Shown: positions 1 through 10,366, counted from the stretch's first letter. The stretch: DNA of 64,000 nt from Streptomyces sp. BHT-5-2 (GCF_019774615.1 NZ_CP081496.1:2852001-2916000); one strand, 5' to 3'. The notes: generated by a model not told the origin, from the sequence alone. Program-made: numbers and translations.

Positions 1-57
1 GTCCACAACGCGAAACCCGTTCGCCCAGGTGCCCCCCTTCTCCCATACGCTTGTCGT

Positions 58-1077
58 GTGACCCCGGCCGAGCTCTCCCGCACCGTTCTGCGCTCCGTGC
101 GCGGTGCCGTTGCGGAGCGCGAGCTCTCCGTGCCCGTGCCGGCGCGGATCGTGGTGCAGCCGCCGCCGCGGCCCGGGTGCGGGGACTACGCCTCCAACGT
201 GGCGCTCCAGCTGGCGAAGCAGGCGGGGCGGCCGGCGCGTGAGGTGGCCGAGATCCTGTGCCGGCGGCTGGCCGGGAGCGCCGGGATCGCCCGGGTCGAG
301 ATCGCCGGGCCGGGATTTCTGAACTTCCATCTGGGGGACGGGGCGTCGGCCGGTCTCGTACGCGAGGTGCTGGCCCGGGGCGAGCGCTACGGCGAGCCGG
401 CGGCGTCCGGTGCCGCGGCGGGAGCCGGGCCGGGGCGGATCGCCGAGGGACCGGCACGTTGTGCGGGGGAGTGGGCCGCGGCCCGCGAGAGCGTCGTACG
501 GGAGGTGCTGGTGCGGCTCGGGCGGGACGACGTCCGTGCCGGGACGCCGGCGGCCCCCGGTCGCGCGGAGCTGGCCGGGCTCGTCGCGCGGCTGGGCGCC
601 GACGAGGCGCGTTGGGCGCTGCTGAAGCCCGCGGCGGCGGACCCGGTGCGGCCGCCGGCCCGGCCGGTGCAGCACGAGGACAACCCCCGGTTCCGGGTGC
701 AGTACGCCCACGCGCGCAGCCGCGCGATGGTGCGGAACGCCGGCGAGCTGGGTTTCACGGGCGAGCCGGGGGACGTGAGAGACGCCGCCGGCCACGGGGA
801 CGCACGGCTGGTCCAGGCGCTGGAGAGCTGCCTCGCGACGTATCCGACGGCCGTCGCGACGGCGGCCCGGAGCTGCGCGCCGGATCGGCTGGTGCGCCAT
901 CTGGAAGCCACCGCGGACGCCGCTCTGCGCTGGCAGGAGGAGTTTCCGCCGCTGCCCGCCGGCGAGCAGAAACCCTCGGCCGTGCACCGCGCCCGGGTGG
1001 CCCTCGCCGAGGCCACGGGGACGGTGCTGTGCAACGGCCTGCACCTGCTCGGCATCTCTTCTCCTGAACATGTCTGA
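58..1077 (+). CDS. nrtL: ArgS-related anticodon-binding protein NrtL
   Basis: 339 residues from a GTG start. Residues 1-110 resemble the N-terminal additional domain of arginyl-tRNA synthetase (motifs CGDYASNVAL and GPGFLNFHL). The C-terminal half carries a DALR-type anticodon-binding domain (FRVQYAHARSRAM, about residues 211-335). The Rossmann catalytic core with HIGH and KMSKS motifs is absent; a short low-similarity linker replaces it. It therefore cannot charge tRNA by itself and may bind tRNA or act as an accessory or regulatory protein (inference). It lies just upstream of lysA on the same strand. The family is an established Streptomyces annotation with no known reaction. Confidence 0.85.
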   Translation: MTPAELSRTVLRSVRGAVAERELSVPVPARIVVQPPPRPGCGDYASNVALQLAKQAGRPAREVAEILCRRLAGSAGIARVEIAGPGFLNFHLGDGASAGLVREVLARGERYGEPAASGAAAGAGPGRIAEGPARCAGEWAAARESVVREVLVRLGRDDVRAGTPAAPGRAELAGLVARLGADEARWALLKPAAADPVRPPARPVQHEDNPRFRVQYAHARSRAMVRNAGELGFTGEPGDVRDAAGHGDARLVQALESCLATYPTAVATAARSCAPDRLVRHLEATADAALRWQEEFPPLPAGEQKPSAVHRARVALAEATGTVLCNGLHLLGISSPEHV

Positions 1078-1192
1078 TCCGCACACGCCTGAATCTGGAA
1101 ATGTCTGATGTACGCGTCCGAACATCCGCGGAGCGCGCCGAGGACTGCCCCGGTCAGGACCTCTGAACGATCTTGAGGGGACCGTTTCCGTT

Positions 1193-2584
1193 ATGAGCCG
1201 TTCCGCACACCCCGCAGGGCCCCGGCATGGCGACGTACTGCCCGAGGGGCACTACGCCGGGCCGCCGGCCGATCTCAACTCCCTCGACCCGCGGGTCTGG
1301 TCCCGCACCGTCCGGCGCGACGCCGACGGCGTGGTGACGATCGGCGGGCTGTCCGTGACCGCGCTCGCCGAGGAGTTCGGCACCCCGGCGTACTTCCTCG
1401 ACGAGGAGGACTTCCGGGCGCGCTGCCGGGCCTGGAAGGACGCCTTCGGGCCGGACGCCGACGTCTTCTACGCGGGCAAGGCGTTCCTGTCCCGGGCCGT
1501 CGTGCGGTGGCTGAACGAGGAGGGCCTGGACCTCGACGTCTGTTCGGGCGGCGAGCTGGCCACCGCACTGGCCGCCGGAATGCCCGCCGAGCGCATCGCA
1601 CTGCACGGCAACAACAAGAGCACCGAGGAGATCACCCGGGCCGTCGAGGCCGGGGTCGGCCGGATCGTGCTCGACTCGTTCCAGGAGATCGTGCGGGTCG
1701 CGCACATCGCCGAGCGGCTCGGCAAGCGGCAGCGGGTGCAGATCCGGGTGACCGTCGGCGTCGAGGCGCACACCCACGAGTTCATCGCGACCGCCCACGA
1801 GGACCAGAAGTTCGGCATCGCGCTGGCCGGCGGCCAGGCCGCCGAGGCGGTGCGCCGGGCGCTGAAGCTGGACGGGCTCGAACTCATCGGGATCCACAGC
1901 CACATCGGGTCGCAGATCTTCGACATGGCCGGCTTCGAAGTCTCCGCACGCCGGGTGGTGCAGCTGCTCGCCGAGGTGCGCGACGAGCACGGCGTGGAGC
2001 TGCCGGAGATCGACCTCGGCGGCGGCCTCGGCATCGCCTACACCTCGGACGACGACCCCCGGGAGCCGCACGAGATCGCCCAGGCGCTGCGGGAGATCGT
2101 CGGCCGCGAGTGCGAGGCCGCCGGGCTGCGGGTGCCGCGGCTCTCGGTCGAGCCGGGCCGGGCGATCGTCGGCCCGACCGCCTTCACCCTCTACGAGGTC
2201 GGCACGGTCAAGGAGCTGGAGGGGCTGCGGACGTACCTCTCGGTGGACGGCGGGATGTCGGACAACATCCGCACCGCGCTCTACGACGCGGAGTACAGCG
2301 TGGTGCTGGCCTCCCGGACGTCGGACGCGGAGCCGATGCTCTCGCGCGTGGTCGGCAAGCACTGCGAGAGCGGCGACATCGTCGTCCGGGACGCCTTCCT
2401 GCCGTCCGACGTGGCGCCCGGCGACCTGCTCGCGGTGCCCGCCACCGGCGCGTACTGCCGGTCCATGGCGAGCAACTACAACCACGCGCTGCGGCCGCCG
2501 GTGGTGGCGGTCGCGGACGGCGCCGCCCGGGTCATCGTCCGGCGGGAGACGGAGGAAGATCTCCTGCGGTTGGATGTCGGGTAG
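1193..2584 (+). CDS. lysA: diaminopimelate decarboxylase
   Basis: 463 residues. PLP-dependent fold-III decarboxylase that converts meso-diaminopimelate to L-lysine, the last lysine step, in the cytoplasm. The PLP lysine is K96 in [11 protein letters not shown]. Other family motifs are HSHIGSQIF, a glycine-rich GGGLG phosphate loop, EPGRAIVG, and the C-terminal active-site cysteine in [12 protein letters not shown], completed by the partner subunit of the dimer. Start at ATG 1193 with a weak purine stretch (GAGGGGA) upstream. It precedes hom-thrC, so aspartate-family genes are clustered here. Length is typical. Confidence 0.97.
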   Translation: MSRSAHPAGPRHGDVLPEGHYAGPPADLNSLDPRVWSRTVRRDADGVVTIGGLSVTALAEEFGTPAYFLDEEDFRARCRAWKDAFGPDADVFYAGKAFLSRAVVRWLNEEGLDLDVCSGGELATALAAGMPAERIALHGNNKSTEEITRAVEAGVGRIVLDSFQEIVRVAHIAERLGKRQRVQIRVTVGVEAHTHEFIATAHEDQKFGIALAGGQAAEAVRRALKLDGLELIGIHSHIGSQIFDMAGFEVSARRVVQLLAEVRDEHGVELPEIDLGGGLGIAYTSDDDPREPHEIAQALREIVGRECEAAGLRVPRLSVEPGRAIVGPTAFTLYEVGTVKELEGLRTYLSVDGGMSDNIRTALYDAEYSVVLASRTSDAEPMLSRVVGKHCESGDIVVRDAFLPSDVAPGDLLAVPATGAYCRSMASNYNHALRPPVVAVADGAARVIVRRETEEDLLRLDVG

Positions 2585-2741
2585 GGCCGGATCGCCGGGT
2601 CCGGGCCCCGGATGAAATAAATGTCTCGGTATCCGGACGAACGGCGGAAACGGCCGTCCGGTGCGTGAGACTGGTGCATGACCAGGAAACTGGTGTGTGA
2701 CCGAGCATGAAACCGCTGGATCGAAGAAAAGACGAGGTCGA

Positions 2742-4034
2742 ATGATGCGTACGCGTCCGCTGAAGGTGGCGCTGCTGGGCTGTGGTGTGGTCGGCTCAGA
2801 GGTGGCGCGCATCATGACGACGCACGCCGACGACCTCGCGGCCCGCATCGGCGCGCCGGTGGAGCTCGCCGGGATCGCCGTCCGCCGCCCGGAGCGGGTG
2901 CGGGACGGGATCCCGGCCGAGCTGATCACCACCGACGCGACCGCGCTGGTCAAACGCGGCGACATCGACGTCGTCATCGAGGTCATCGGCGGTATCGAGC
3001 CCGCCCGTGCCCTGATCACCACCGCCTTCGAGCACGGCGCGAGCGTGGTGTCGGCCAACAAGGCCCTGGTGGCCGCCGACGGCGCCGCGCTGCACGCGGC
3101 GGCCGAGAAGCACAACGCCGACCTGTACTACGAGGCGGCGGTCGCCGGCGCGATCCCGCTGGTACGGCCGCTGCGCGAGTCGCTCGCCGGCGACAAGGTC
3201 GACCGCGTCCTCGGCATCGTCAACGGCACCACCAACTTCATCCTCGACAAGATGGACACCACCGGCGCCGGCTACAGCGAGGCGCTGGACGAGGCCACCG
3301 CGCTCGGGTACGCCGAGGCCGACCCGACCGCCGACGTCGAGGGCTTCGACGCCGCCGCCAAGGCCGCGATCCTCGCCGGGATCGCCTTCCACACCCGCGT
3401 CACCATCGACGACGTGCACCGCGAGGGGCTGACCGAGGTCACCGCCGCCGACATCGCCTCCGCCAAGCGGATGGGCTGCACGGTCAAGCTGCTGGCGATC
3501 TGCGAGCGGGCCGCGGACGGCGCCTCGGTGACCGCGCGGGTGCACCCGGCGATGATCCCGCTGACGCACCCGCTGGCCTCCGTGCGCGAGGCGTACAACG
3601 CGGTCTTCGTGGAGGCCGACGCGGCCGGCCGGCTGATGTTCTACGGCCCCGGCGCGGGCGGCGCACCGACCGCCTCCGCGGTCCTCGGCGACCTCGTCGC
3701 GGTCTGCCGCAACAAGCTCGCCGGCGCCACCGGGCCGGGGGAGTCCGCGTACACCGCGCTGCCCGTGGGCCCGATGGGCGAGGTCGTCACCCGCTACCAC
3801 ATCAGTCTCGACGTGGCCGACAAGCCGGGCGTCCTGGCACAGGTCGCGACGGTCTTCGCCGAACACGGCGTGTCGATCGACACGGTCCGTCAGCAGGGAA
3901 GGGACGGCGAGGCGGATCTCGTCGTCGTCACCCACCGAGCGACCGACGCGGCCCTGTCGTCGACGGTCGGGGCACTGCGCGAGCTGGACACCGTCCGCGG
4001 TGTCGTCAGCATCATGCGGGTCGAAGGGGAGTAA
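2742..4034 (+). CDS. hom: homoserine dehydrogenase
   Basis: 430 residues. NAD(P)-dependent reduction of aspartate semialdehyde to homoserine, the branch point to threonine and methionine. N-terminal Rossmann motif [12 protein letters not shown] (about residues 8-19), substrate domain with NGTTNFIL and the [14 protein letters not shown] signature, and a C-terminal ACT domain (about 350-430) that normally gives threonine feedback. I chose ATG 2742 because GAGG at 2734-2737 lies just upstream; the adjacent ATG at 2745 has even better spacing. An in-frame GTG at 2697 would add a basic tail not expected in the family. thrC starts 8 nt after the stop, so the two are co-transcribed. Confidence 0.96.
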   Translation: MMRTRPLKVALLGCGVVGSEVARIMTTHADDLAARIGAPVELAGIAVRRPERVRDGIPAELITTDATALVKRGDIDVVIEVIGGIEPARALITTAFEHGASVVSANKALVAADGAALHAAAEKHNADLYYEAAVAGAIPLVRPLRESLAGDKVDRVLGIVNGTTNFILDKMDTTGAGYSEALDEATALGYAEADPTADVEGFDAAAKAAILAGIAFHTRVTIDDVHREGLTEVTAADIASAKRMGCTVKLLAICERAADGASVTARVHPAMIPLTHPLASVREAYNAVFVEADAAGRLMFYGPGAGGAPTASAVLGDLVAVCRNKLAGATGPGESAYTALPVGPMGEVVTRYHISLDVADKPGVLAQVATVFAEHGVSIDTVRQQGRDGEADLVVVTHRATDAALSSTVGALRELDTVRGVVSIMRVEGE

Positions 4035-4042
4035 AGGAACCC

Positions 4043-5128
4043 ATGTCTGCCAATTCCACCGTGACCACCGCGAACGGTCAGTGGCGCGGAATCATCGAGG
4101 AGTACCGCGACCGGCTGCCGGTCGGCGAGACGACCGAGGTCGTCACCCTCCGCGAGGGCGGTACGCCGCTGGTACCGGCCCAGGTGCTGTCCGAGCGCAC
4201 CGGCTGCGAGGTGCACCTCAAGGTCGAGGGTGCCAACCCCACGGGCTCGTTCAAGGACCGCGGGATGACGATGGCCATCACCCGCGCCAAGGAAGAGGGC
4301 GCCAAGGCCGTCATCTGCGCCTCCACCGGCAACACCTCCGCCTCGGCCGCCGCCTACGCGGTCCGGGCCGGGATGGTCTGCGCGGTGCTGGTCCCGCAGG
4401 GCAAGATCGCGCTCGGCAAAATGGGTCAGGCACTGGTGCACGGCGCCAAGATCCTCCAGGTCGACGGGAATTTCGACGACTGTCTGACGCTGGCCCGCGG
4501 ACTCTCCGAGAAGTACCCGGTCGCACTTGTGAACTCCGTCAACCCGGTGCGGATCGAGGGCCAGAAGACCGCCGCCTTCGAGATCGTCGACATGCTCGGC
4601 GACGCCCCGGACATCCATGTGCTGCCGGTCGGCAACGCCGGCAACATCACCGCCTACTGGAAGGGCTACCGCGAGTACGCCGCCGACGGCCTCGCCGCGC
4701 GCACCCCGCGGATGTGGGGCTTCCAGGCGTCCGGCAGCGCCCCGATCGTGCGCGGCGAGGTCGTGAAGGACCCGCACACCATCGCCACCGCGATCCGCAT
4801 CGGCAACCCCGCCTCGTGGGAGTTCGCCGAGCGCGCCCGGGACGAGTCCGGCGGCCTCATCGAAGACGTGACGGACCGTCAAATCCTGGCCGCCTACCGC
4901 CTGTTGGCCGCCAAGGAGGGCGTCTTCGTGGAGCCCGCCTCGGCCGCCTCGGTCGCCGGTCTGCTCAAGGCCGCCGAAGAGGGCAGGGTGGACCCCGGCC
5001 AGCGCATCGTCTGCACGGTCACCGGCAACGGCCTCAAGGACCCCGACTGGGCGGTGGCCGGCGCGCCGCAGCCGGTCACGGTCCCGATCGACGCCGACGC
5101 CGCCGCCGAGCGGCTCGGCCTCGCCTGA
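4043..5128 (+). CDS. thrC: threonine synthase
   Basis: 361 residues. PLP-dependent conversion of O-phosphohomoserine to threonine, the last threonine step. The Schiff-base lysine is K71 in [11 protein letters not shown]; the phosphate-binding glycine loop is [13 protein letters not shown]. It is the short bacterial type without the long N-terminal extension. A ribosome-binding site AAAGGA sits 6-10 nt before ATG 4043. It is tightly spaced after hom and followed by a strong hairpin at 5166-5198, suggesting that the hom-thrC transcript ends there and thrB is expressed separately. Confidence 0.97.
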   Translation: MSANSTVTTANGQWRGIIEEYRDRLPVGETTEVVTLREGGTPLVPAQVLSERTGCEVHLKVEGANPTGSFKDRGMTMAITRAKEEGAKAVICASTGNTSASAAAYAVRAGMVCAVLVPQGKIALGKMGQALVHGAKILQVDGNFDDCLTLARGLSEKYPVALVNSVNPVRIEGQKTAAFEIVDMLGDAPDIHVLPVGNAGNITAYWKGYREYAADGLAARTPRMWGFQASGSAPIVRGEVVKDPHTIATAIRIGNPASWEFAERARDESGGLIEDVTDRQILAAYRLLAAKEGVFVEPASAASVAGLLKAAEEGRVDPGQRIVCTVTGNGLKDPDWAVAGAPQPVTVPIDADAAAERLGLA

Positions 5129-5165
5129 CCGGCCCGGACACCCTCCGGACCTGCGAAGACGTGCG

Positions 5166-5198
5166 GGGGCGACGGCCGGGCCGGCCGCCCGTCGCCCC
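5166..5198 (+). terminator. hairpin downstream of thrC
   Basis: Perfect 10-bp inverted repeat, GGGGCGACGG (5166-5175) and CCGTCGCCCC (5189-5198), around a 13-nt GC loop. No T-run follows, as is usual for Streptomyces terminators. It sits 38 nt after the thrC stop. Confidence 0.65.
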
Positions 5199-5481
5199 GC
5201 GTACCGCCCGTCGCGGCAAGCTCCGGCAAACTCTGCAAACTGCAAAGGTGGCGTCGGGGCAGAGGTTCGCGCGCGACACGCATCGTGCGCCTCCTGTGCG
5301 CCCTATGTCGCGACAGAACCTTCCTTCGATAGGCTGGCACCCAACTCCCCTCCCCACGGCATAACGCAGTGGCGTGCAGGGCAGGTCAGAACAGACCCCA
5401 CGAGCCGTCCCGGCACCTCGGTAACGCGGTGCTGCGCTCCGGGGCAGTACCGCAGCATCAACCAAGGAGAGTCATCGAGCG
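5199..5481. other. thrC-thrB intergenic region, likely thrB promoter
   Basis: With the hairpin before it, this makes a 353-base gene-free gap. It shows no open frame with gene-like composition. A possible extended -10 (GATAGGCT near 5328) lies about 150 nt before thrB, and AAGGAGAG at 5464-5471 is a strong ribosome-binding site for thrB. No attenuator leader peptide rich in Thr or Ile codons is visible. Confidence 0.35.
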
Positions 5482-6399
5482 ATGGCCGGTCCCGCGTTCC
5501 GCGCCGCCGCCGTCCGGGTGCGCACCCCCGCCACCAGCGCCAATCTCGGCCCCGGCTTCGATGCCCTGGGACTTTCCCTGGGTCTGTACGACGACGTCGT
5601 GGTACGGGTCGCCGACTCCGGTCTGCACGTCGACATCGCCGGCGAGGGCGCCCCGACGCTGCCGCGCGACGAGAGCCATCTGCTCGTACGGGCCATGCGC
5701 ACCGCCTTCGACCTGCTCGGCGGGCAGCCGCGCGGCCTGGAGATCGTCTGCGCCAACCGCATCCCGCACGGCCGTGGCTTGGGCTCCTCCTCCGCCGCCA
5801 TCTGCGCCGGCATCGTCGCCGCCCGCGCCGTGACCATAGGCGGCGAGCAGAAGCTCGACGACACCGCGCTGCTGGAACTCGCCAACGAGATCGAGGGCCA
5901 CCCCGACAACGTCGCCGCCTGCCTGCTCGGCGGCTTCACGCTGGCCTGGACGGACACCGGCACGGCGCGGGCGATCCGGATGGATCCGGCCGATTCCATC
6001 GTTCCGGTGGTCTTCGTGCCCGGCAAACCCGTGCTGACCGAGACCGCCCGCGGACTGCTCCCGCGTACCGTCCCGCACGGGGACGCCGCGGCCAACGCCG
6101 GTCGCGCGGCACTGCTCGTCGAGGCGCTGACCAGGCGCCCCGAGCTGCTGCTCGCCGCGACCGAGGACCGACTTCACCAGGAGTACCGCGCACCGGCGAT
6201 GCCGGAGAGCATGACCCTGGTGAACCGACTGCGCGCGGACGGCGTCCCCGCAGTCATCTCCGGTGCGGGCCCCACGGTGCTCGCACTGGTCGAAGAGGCG
6301 GCGGCCGACAAGGTCGCCGCGCTGGCGGGCGAGGGGTGGGCGGCCAACCGGCTGACCCTCGACGCGGCCGGTACGTGTGTGCTGCCGCTCGCCGGGTGA
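5482..6399 (+). CDS. thrB: homoserine kinase
   Basis: 305 residues, GHMP kinase family. It phosphorylates homoserine with ATP to give the substrate of ThrC. The N-terminal motif TPATSANLGPGFDALGLSL and the ATP loop PHGRGLGSSSAA (about residues 95-106) are intact, and the C-terminal GHMP motif SGAGPTVLAL is present. The start ATG is preceded at good spacing by AAGGAGAG. It is separated from hom-thrC by a terminator-like hairpin and about 280 nt, so it probably has its own promoter. Confidence 0.97.
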   Translation: MAGPAFRAAAVRVRTPATSANLGPGFDALGLSLGLYDDVVVRVADSGLHVDIAGEGAPTLPRDESHLLVRAMRTAFDLLGGQPRGLEIVCANRIPHGRGLGSSSAAICAGIVAARAVTIGGEQKLDDTALLELANEIEGHPDNVAACLLGGFTLAWTDTGTARAIRMDPADSIVPVVFVPGKPVLTETARGLLPRTVPHGDAAANAGRAALLVEALTRRPELLLAATEDRLHQEYRAPAMPESMTLVNRLRADGVPAVISGAGPTVLALVEEAAADKVAALAGEGWAANRLTLDAAGTCVLPLAG

Positions 6400-6774
6400 T
6401 CGCACCGCGCGATCACCGATCGCCGGTCTTGGAGAGGGGGAATGTTTGTTGGATCCGGTAGTGTTAACCTCAAGTCAGTACTCGACGCCAGTGTGGCGCG
6501 GTGCTTCGTGTCCCCCATCGGGACCACTTTCTTCCGGGAGCCTCCCCAACTGCTTGGAGCTTTTGTCCTGAGCAGGAGTGAGCACGCTCCGGAATCGGCG
6601 TGACGACAAAAGACACACCCCAGATCTTCACGCCGAAGCCATGAATTGATCTTTCCGCCGTATCCGGCGGGACCACCGCCCCGGCCCGGTCCGCAAGACC
6701 CAAGGACCCGGCCGGACAGCACAACCGGTCGCCGAGCCAGACAGGCCGACGCCCGCTCCAGGGAAGGACCCTTC
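6400..6774 (+). promoter_or_regulatory. structured leader region of rho
   Basis: A 375-base gene-free stretch before rho. It contains a sigma-R-like GGGAAT-N19-GTT (6438-6465), a small hairpin GTCCC/GGGAC (about 6512-6526), and a larger structure with outer arms CTTTTGTC (6560-6567) and GACAAAAG (6605-6612) around an inner stem GGAGTG/CGCTCC (6575-6590). A C-rich, G-poor run (about 6605-6658) follows, which could load Rho. Autoregulation of rho through its leader is known in E. coli; extending it here is inference. A short frame at 6377-6571 overlaps the end of thrB and does not look like a real peptide. Confidence 0.5.
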
Positions 6775-8817
6775 GTGAGCGACACCACCGATCTGATGGG
6801 CGCGCGCACCGATGGCAGTGCCACCACGCCCGCCACGGACGCTCCCGCCGCGCCTGCCACCACGCGGCGCCGCCGTTCCGGCACCGGCCTTGAGGGCATG
6901 GTCCTGGCAGAGCTGCAGCAGATTGCCTCCGGCCTCGGTATCAAGGGCACCGCGCGGATGCGCAAGAGCCAGCTGATCGAGGTCATCAAGGAGAAGCAGG
7001 CCGCCGGCTCCGGGACCTCCGCCAAGGCCGACGCGCCCGCAGACACCGAGACCAAGCCCAAGCGCCGTACGACCTCCAAGGCCCGCACCGGCGAGGCCGC
7101 TGCCGAGCCCGCGGCGAAGACCGAGAAGGCCGCCAAGACGGCCAGGACCACGGAGAAGGCCGGGACCCAGCAGCAGATCGACATCCCCGGCCAGCCCTCT
7201 CCCCAGGGCAGCGCCGCCGAGGAGGCGCCGGCCGGCGAGCGCCGCCGCCGTCGGGCCACCGCCCCCGCGGGCAGCCCCGACGCCGAGGTCAAGGCCGAGA
7301 CCGCCACCGCGGTCAAGACCGAGGCCCGGACCGAGACCGCCCCGCAGGAGACCGGCGAGGGCCGGGCCGCCAAGGCTGCCGACCGCCAGGAGCGCGGGGA
7401 CCGCCAGGACCGCGGCCAGAAGGGCGAGCGCGGCCGGCGCGACCGGGACCGCGACCGCGGCGACCGCGACCGCGACCGTGACCGTGACCGCCGCAAGAGC
7501 GACGCGGGCGACGGTGGCCAGGGCGCTCAGGGCGGCAACCGCCAGCGGGACCGCCGGGACGGCGACGACGAGGACTTCGAGGGCGGCCGGCGCGGCCGGC
7601 GCGGCCGCTACCGCGACCGCCGCGGGCGCCGTGGCCGCGACGACTTCGCCAGTGAGCCGCAGCTGGCCGAGGACGATGTGCTGATCCCCGTCGCGGGCAT
7701 CCTCGACATCCTCGACAACTACGCGTTCATCCGGACCTCCGGCTACCTCCCCGGCCCGAACGACGTCTACGTCTCGCTCGCCCAGGTCCGCAAGAACGGC
7801 CTGCGCAAGGGCGACCACGTCACCGGTGCGGTCCGCCAGCCCAAGGACGGCGAGCGGCGCGAGAAGTTCAACGCCCTGGTGCGACTGGACAGCGTCAACA
7901 GCATGGCGCCCGAACAGGGCCGCCAGCGGCCGGAGTTCGGGAAGCTGACGCCCCTTTACCCGCAGGAGCGACTGCGCCTGGAGGGCGAGTCGGGCGGCCT
8001 GACGACCCGGATCATCGACCTGGTCACCCCGATCGGCAAGGGCCAGCGCGGTCTGATCGTGGCCCCGCCGAAGACCGGCAAGACCATGATCATGCAGGCG
8101 ATCGCCAACTCGATCACCCGCAACAACCCCGAGTGCCACCTGATGGTCGTCCTCGTCGACGAGCGTCCCGAAGAGGTCACCGACATGCAGCGGTCGGTCA
8201 AGGGCGAGGTCATCTCCTCGACCTTCGACCGCCCGGCCGAGGACCACACCACCGTCGCCGAGCTGGCCATCGAGCGCGCCAAGCGGCTCGTCGAGCTCGG
8301 CCACGACGTGGTCGTCCTGCTGGACTCCATCACCCGCCTGGGCCGCGCGTACAACCTCGCGGCGCCCGCCTCCGGCCGCATCCTGTCCGGTGGTGTCGAC
8401 TCGACCGCGCTCTACCCGCCGAAGCGCTTCTTCGGTGCCGCGCGCAACATCGAGGACGGCGGTTCGCTGACCATCCTGGCCACCGCACTGGTGGAGACCG
8501 GCTCGCGGATGGACGAGGTGATCTTCGAGGAGTTCAAGGGCACCGGCAACCTGGAGCTCAAGCTCGACCGCAAGCTCTCCGACAAGCGCATCTTCCCGGC
8601 GGTGGACGTGGACGCGTCCAGCACCCGCAAGGAAGAGATCCTGATGGGCAGCGACGAGCTGGCCATCGTCTGGAAGCTGCGCCGGGTGCTGCACGCGCTG
8701 GACCAGCAGCAGGCCATCGAGCTGCTGCTGGACAAGATGAAGCAGACGAAGTCCAACGCGGAGTTCCTGCTCCAGATCCAGAAGACGACGCCGACCACGG
8801 GCAACGGCAACGACTGA
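6775..8817 (+). CDS. rho: transcription termination factor Rho
   Basis: 680 residues. Hexameric RNA-dependent ATPase that terminates transcription. Order: an N-terminal Rho-N segment ([20 protein letters not shown]), a long low-complexity Lys/Ala then Arg/Asp-rich insert (about residues 80-290, with runs of RDRD) typical of actinobacterial Rho, an RNA-binding cold-shock domain ([20 protein letters not shown]), and the ATPase core with Walker A APPKTGKT (430-437). Start is GTG 6775 with AAGGA 8-12 nt upstream; an upstream in-frame ATG at 6646 would translate leader sequence. The Arg/Asp insert may add RNA binding for a GC-rich transcriptome (inference). Confidence 0.96.
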   Translation: MSDTTDLMGARTDGSATTPATDAPAAPATTRRRRSGTGLEGMVLAELQQIASGLGIKGTARMRKSQLIEVIKEKQAAGSGTSAKADAPADTETKPKRRTTSKARTGEAAAEPAAKTEKAAKTARTTEKAGTQQQIDIPGQPSPQGSAAEEAPAGERRRRRATAPAGSPDAEVKAETATAVKTEARTETAPQETGEGRAAKAADRQERGDRQDRGQKGERGRRDRDRDRGDRDRDRDRDRRKSDAGDGGQGAQGGNRQRDRRDGDDEDFEGGRRGRRGRYRDRRGRRGRDDFASEPQLAEDDVLIPVAGILDILDNYAFIRTSGYLPGPNDVYVSLAQVRKNGLRKGDHVTGAVRQPKDGERREKFNALVRLDSVNSMAPEQGRQRPEFGKLTPLYPQERLRLEGESGGLTTRIIDLVTPIGKGQRGLIVAPPKTGKTMIMQAIANSITRNNPECHLMVVLVDERPEEVTDMQRSVKGEVISSTFDRPAEDHTTVAELAIERAKRLVELGHDVVVLLDSITRLGRAYNLAAPASGRILSGGVDSTALYPPKRFFGAARNIEDGGSLTILATALVETGSRMDEVIFEEFKGTGNLELKLDRKLSDKRIFPAVDVDASSTRKEEILMGSDELAIVWKLRRVLHALDQQQAIELLLDKMKQTKSNAEFLLQIQKTTPTTGNGND

Positions 8818-8838
8818 CGCCCGCGGCCCCGCCGCCGT

Positions 8839-8880
8839 CGCCCGGGCCCCCGCACCCACCGTGGTGAGGGGGCCCGGGCG
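8839..8880 (+). terminator. rho terminator hairpin
   Basis: Perfect 13-bp inverted repeat: CGCCCGGGCCCCC (8839-8851) and GGGGGCCCGGGCG (8868-8880), with an inner CACC/GGTG in the loop and CTTTCGT after it. It lies 22 nt after the rho stop, so the gene for the termination factor ends in a Rho-independent-type structure. Confidence 0.8.
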
Positions 8881-9170
8881 CTTTCGTGCCGGGTGTGACC
8901 CGCGTCGCGCGCGGCCGTGCCCCGCTTGAGACCTTTCGCACAGATCCGTACCGCGCCCACGGATTCCACCGGAGCGCACGCCGCGACGAAAGCCCTGGTG
9001 AGAGCCGCCCCCGGGCCCCCGAGCCGGTCCTGTGCGCCCCGTTCTTCTAAGAAAACGCTCATAACGCGCTGTGCAACCCTTCCGGTCGGCCTCCCGTCTG
9101 ACTGGGCAATCGACCGCCTGCGACAGGGCGACGGAGAGGCGCAGTCGACCGACGAAGGACTGAGGAACAG
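8881..9170. other. gene-free stretch between rho and the LCP gene
   Basis: Together with the rho terminator this is a 353-base gap. I see no convincing open frame. It presumably carries the promoter of the LCP gene, but I could not fix -35/-10 elements. A GAAGGA near 9152 precedes the LCP start. Confidence 0.3.
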
Positions 9171-10295
9171 ATGGCGCAGAGCGACGGGACCCCGCGGCCG
9201 GCCGGAGACCGCGGCCGTTCCCTACGTGCCACCGGCCGGCGACGCAAGACCCGCACCCGGCGCCGCCGGGTCCTCACCACCACGCTGTGCGCACTGGTCG
9301 GCGTCGTCCTGCTCGGCGGCGCGGGGCTCGGCTACCTCTACTTCAAGTTCAACGGCAACCTCAAGGGCGTCGACATCAACGCCGCCCTCGGCAAGGACCG
9401 CCCGCAGAACGTCGACAACGGCTCCATCGACATCCTCGTCATGGGCTCCGACTCCCGCTCCGGCAAGAACTCCTCCTACGGCCGGGACGAGGGCGGCGCC
9501 CGCTCCGACACCGCGATGGTCGTCCACGTCTTCAAGGGCCACAAGAAGGCCAGCGTCGTCAGCATCCCCAGGGACACCCTGGTCACCCGGCCCGACTGCA
9601 CCAACGGCGGCCGGACCGTCCACGGCCAGCGCCGGGCGATGTTCAACACCGCCTTCGAGGTCGGCGGCCCGGCCTGCGCCGTCAAGACCGTCGAGTCGAT
9701 GAGCGGGATCCGCATGGACCACTTCGTCGAGGTCGACTTCACCGGCTTCAAGAAGCTCATCGACGCCCTCGGCGGCGTGCAGATCACCACCACCAAGGCG
9801 ATCGACGACAAGTACAGCCACCTGCACCTCAAGCCCGGCACGCACACCCTGGGCGGCGAGGACGCCCTCGGCCTCGTCCGCACCCGGCACGGCGTCCCCG
9901 GCGGCGACGGCAGCGACCTGGGCCGCATCCAGCTCCAGCAGACCTTCGTCAAGGCACTGATGCAGCAGGTCCGCAGCGTCGGCGTGTTCTCCAACCCGGG
10001 CAAGCTCTACGACATCGCCGACACCGCCACCAAGGCCGTCACCACCGACACCGACCTGAACTCCGTCACCGCCCTGTCCGGCCTGGCCAAGGAACTCGGC
10101 GGGATACCCTCCGACGGCATCGACATGGTGACGCTCCCGGTGACCTACGACCCGGTCGACCCCGACCGGGTGCTGCCGCTCACCGCCCAGGGCCGCATGG
10201 TCTGGGACGCGCTCCGCAACGACCAGGCCATCCCGAAGTCCGCGCTCAAGGGCTCCGCGGGTGACAAGGGCGGCACGTCCCACTACGTCAAGTAG
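9171..10295 (+). CDS. LytR-CpsA-Psr (LCP) family wall glycopolymer ligase
   Basis: 374 residues. A short, very basic cytoplasmic N-terminus (about 1-34, RRRKTRTRRRR) precedes one membrane segment (about 35-57), then an extracytoplasmic LCP domain. LCP motifs are visible: MGSDSRSGKNSSYG, GGARSDTAMVVHV, SIPRDTLV, and TRHGVPGGDGSDLGRIQLQQ. LCP enzymes transfer undecaprenyl-linked glycopolymers to peptidoglycan outside the membrane. The WecA/TagO-like gene at 15991 makes a suitable lipid-linked sugar, so the two may act in one pathway (inference). Start ATG 9171. Confidence 0.9.
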   Translation: MAQSDGTPRPAGDRGRSLRATGRRRKTRTRRRRVLTTTLCALVGVVLLGGAGLGYLYFKFNGNLKGVDINAALGKDRPQNVDNGSIDILVMGSDSRSGKNSSYGRDEGGARSDTAMVVHVFKGHKKASVVSIPRDTLVTRPDCTNGGRTVHGQRRAMFNTAFEVGGPACAVKTVESMSGIRMDHFVEVDFTGFKKLIDALGGVQITTTKAIDDKYSHLHLKPGTHTLGGEDALGLVRTRHGVPGGDGSDLGRIQLQQTFVKALMQQVRSVGVFSNPGKLYDIADTATKAVTTDTDLNSVTALSGLAKELGGIPSDGIDMVTLPVTYDPVDPDRVLPLTAQGRMVWDALRNDQAIPKSALKGSAGDKGGTSHYVK

Positions 10296-10340
10296 CCGCC
10301 CCGCACGTCACCCGCCCCGCGCCCGCCCGCCGGCCGCACG

Positions 10341-10366
10341 GGAATAGCTCCGGCCGTACCCCGGTT
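10341..10366 (+). promoter_or_regulatory. sigma-R-type promoter of rpmE
   Basis: GGGAAT ending at 10345, exactly 18 nt, then GTT (10364-10366): a full match to the thiol-stress sigma-R consensus GGGAAT-N18-GTT. The S. coelicolor rpmE gene is a known sigma-R target, which supports this. It lies about 100 nt before the rpmE start. Confidence 0.8.

Noticed and set aside
1..57. tRNA gene at the left edge next to nrtL
   Set aside because: The 57 bases do not contain a T-arm or acceptor stem that could be folded into a tRNA.
2678..2711. Ten-codon frame upstream of hom as a threonine attenuator peptide
   Set aside because: It has only one Thr codon and no Ile run, and no competing stem-loops were seen before hom.
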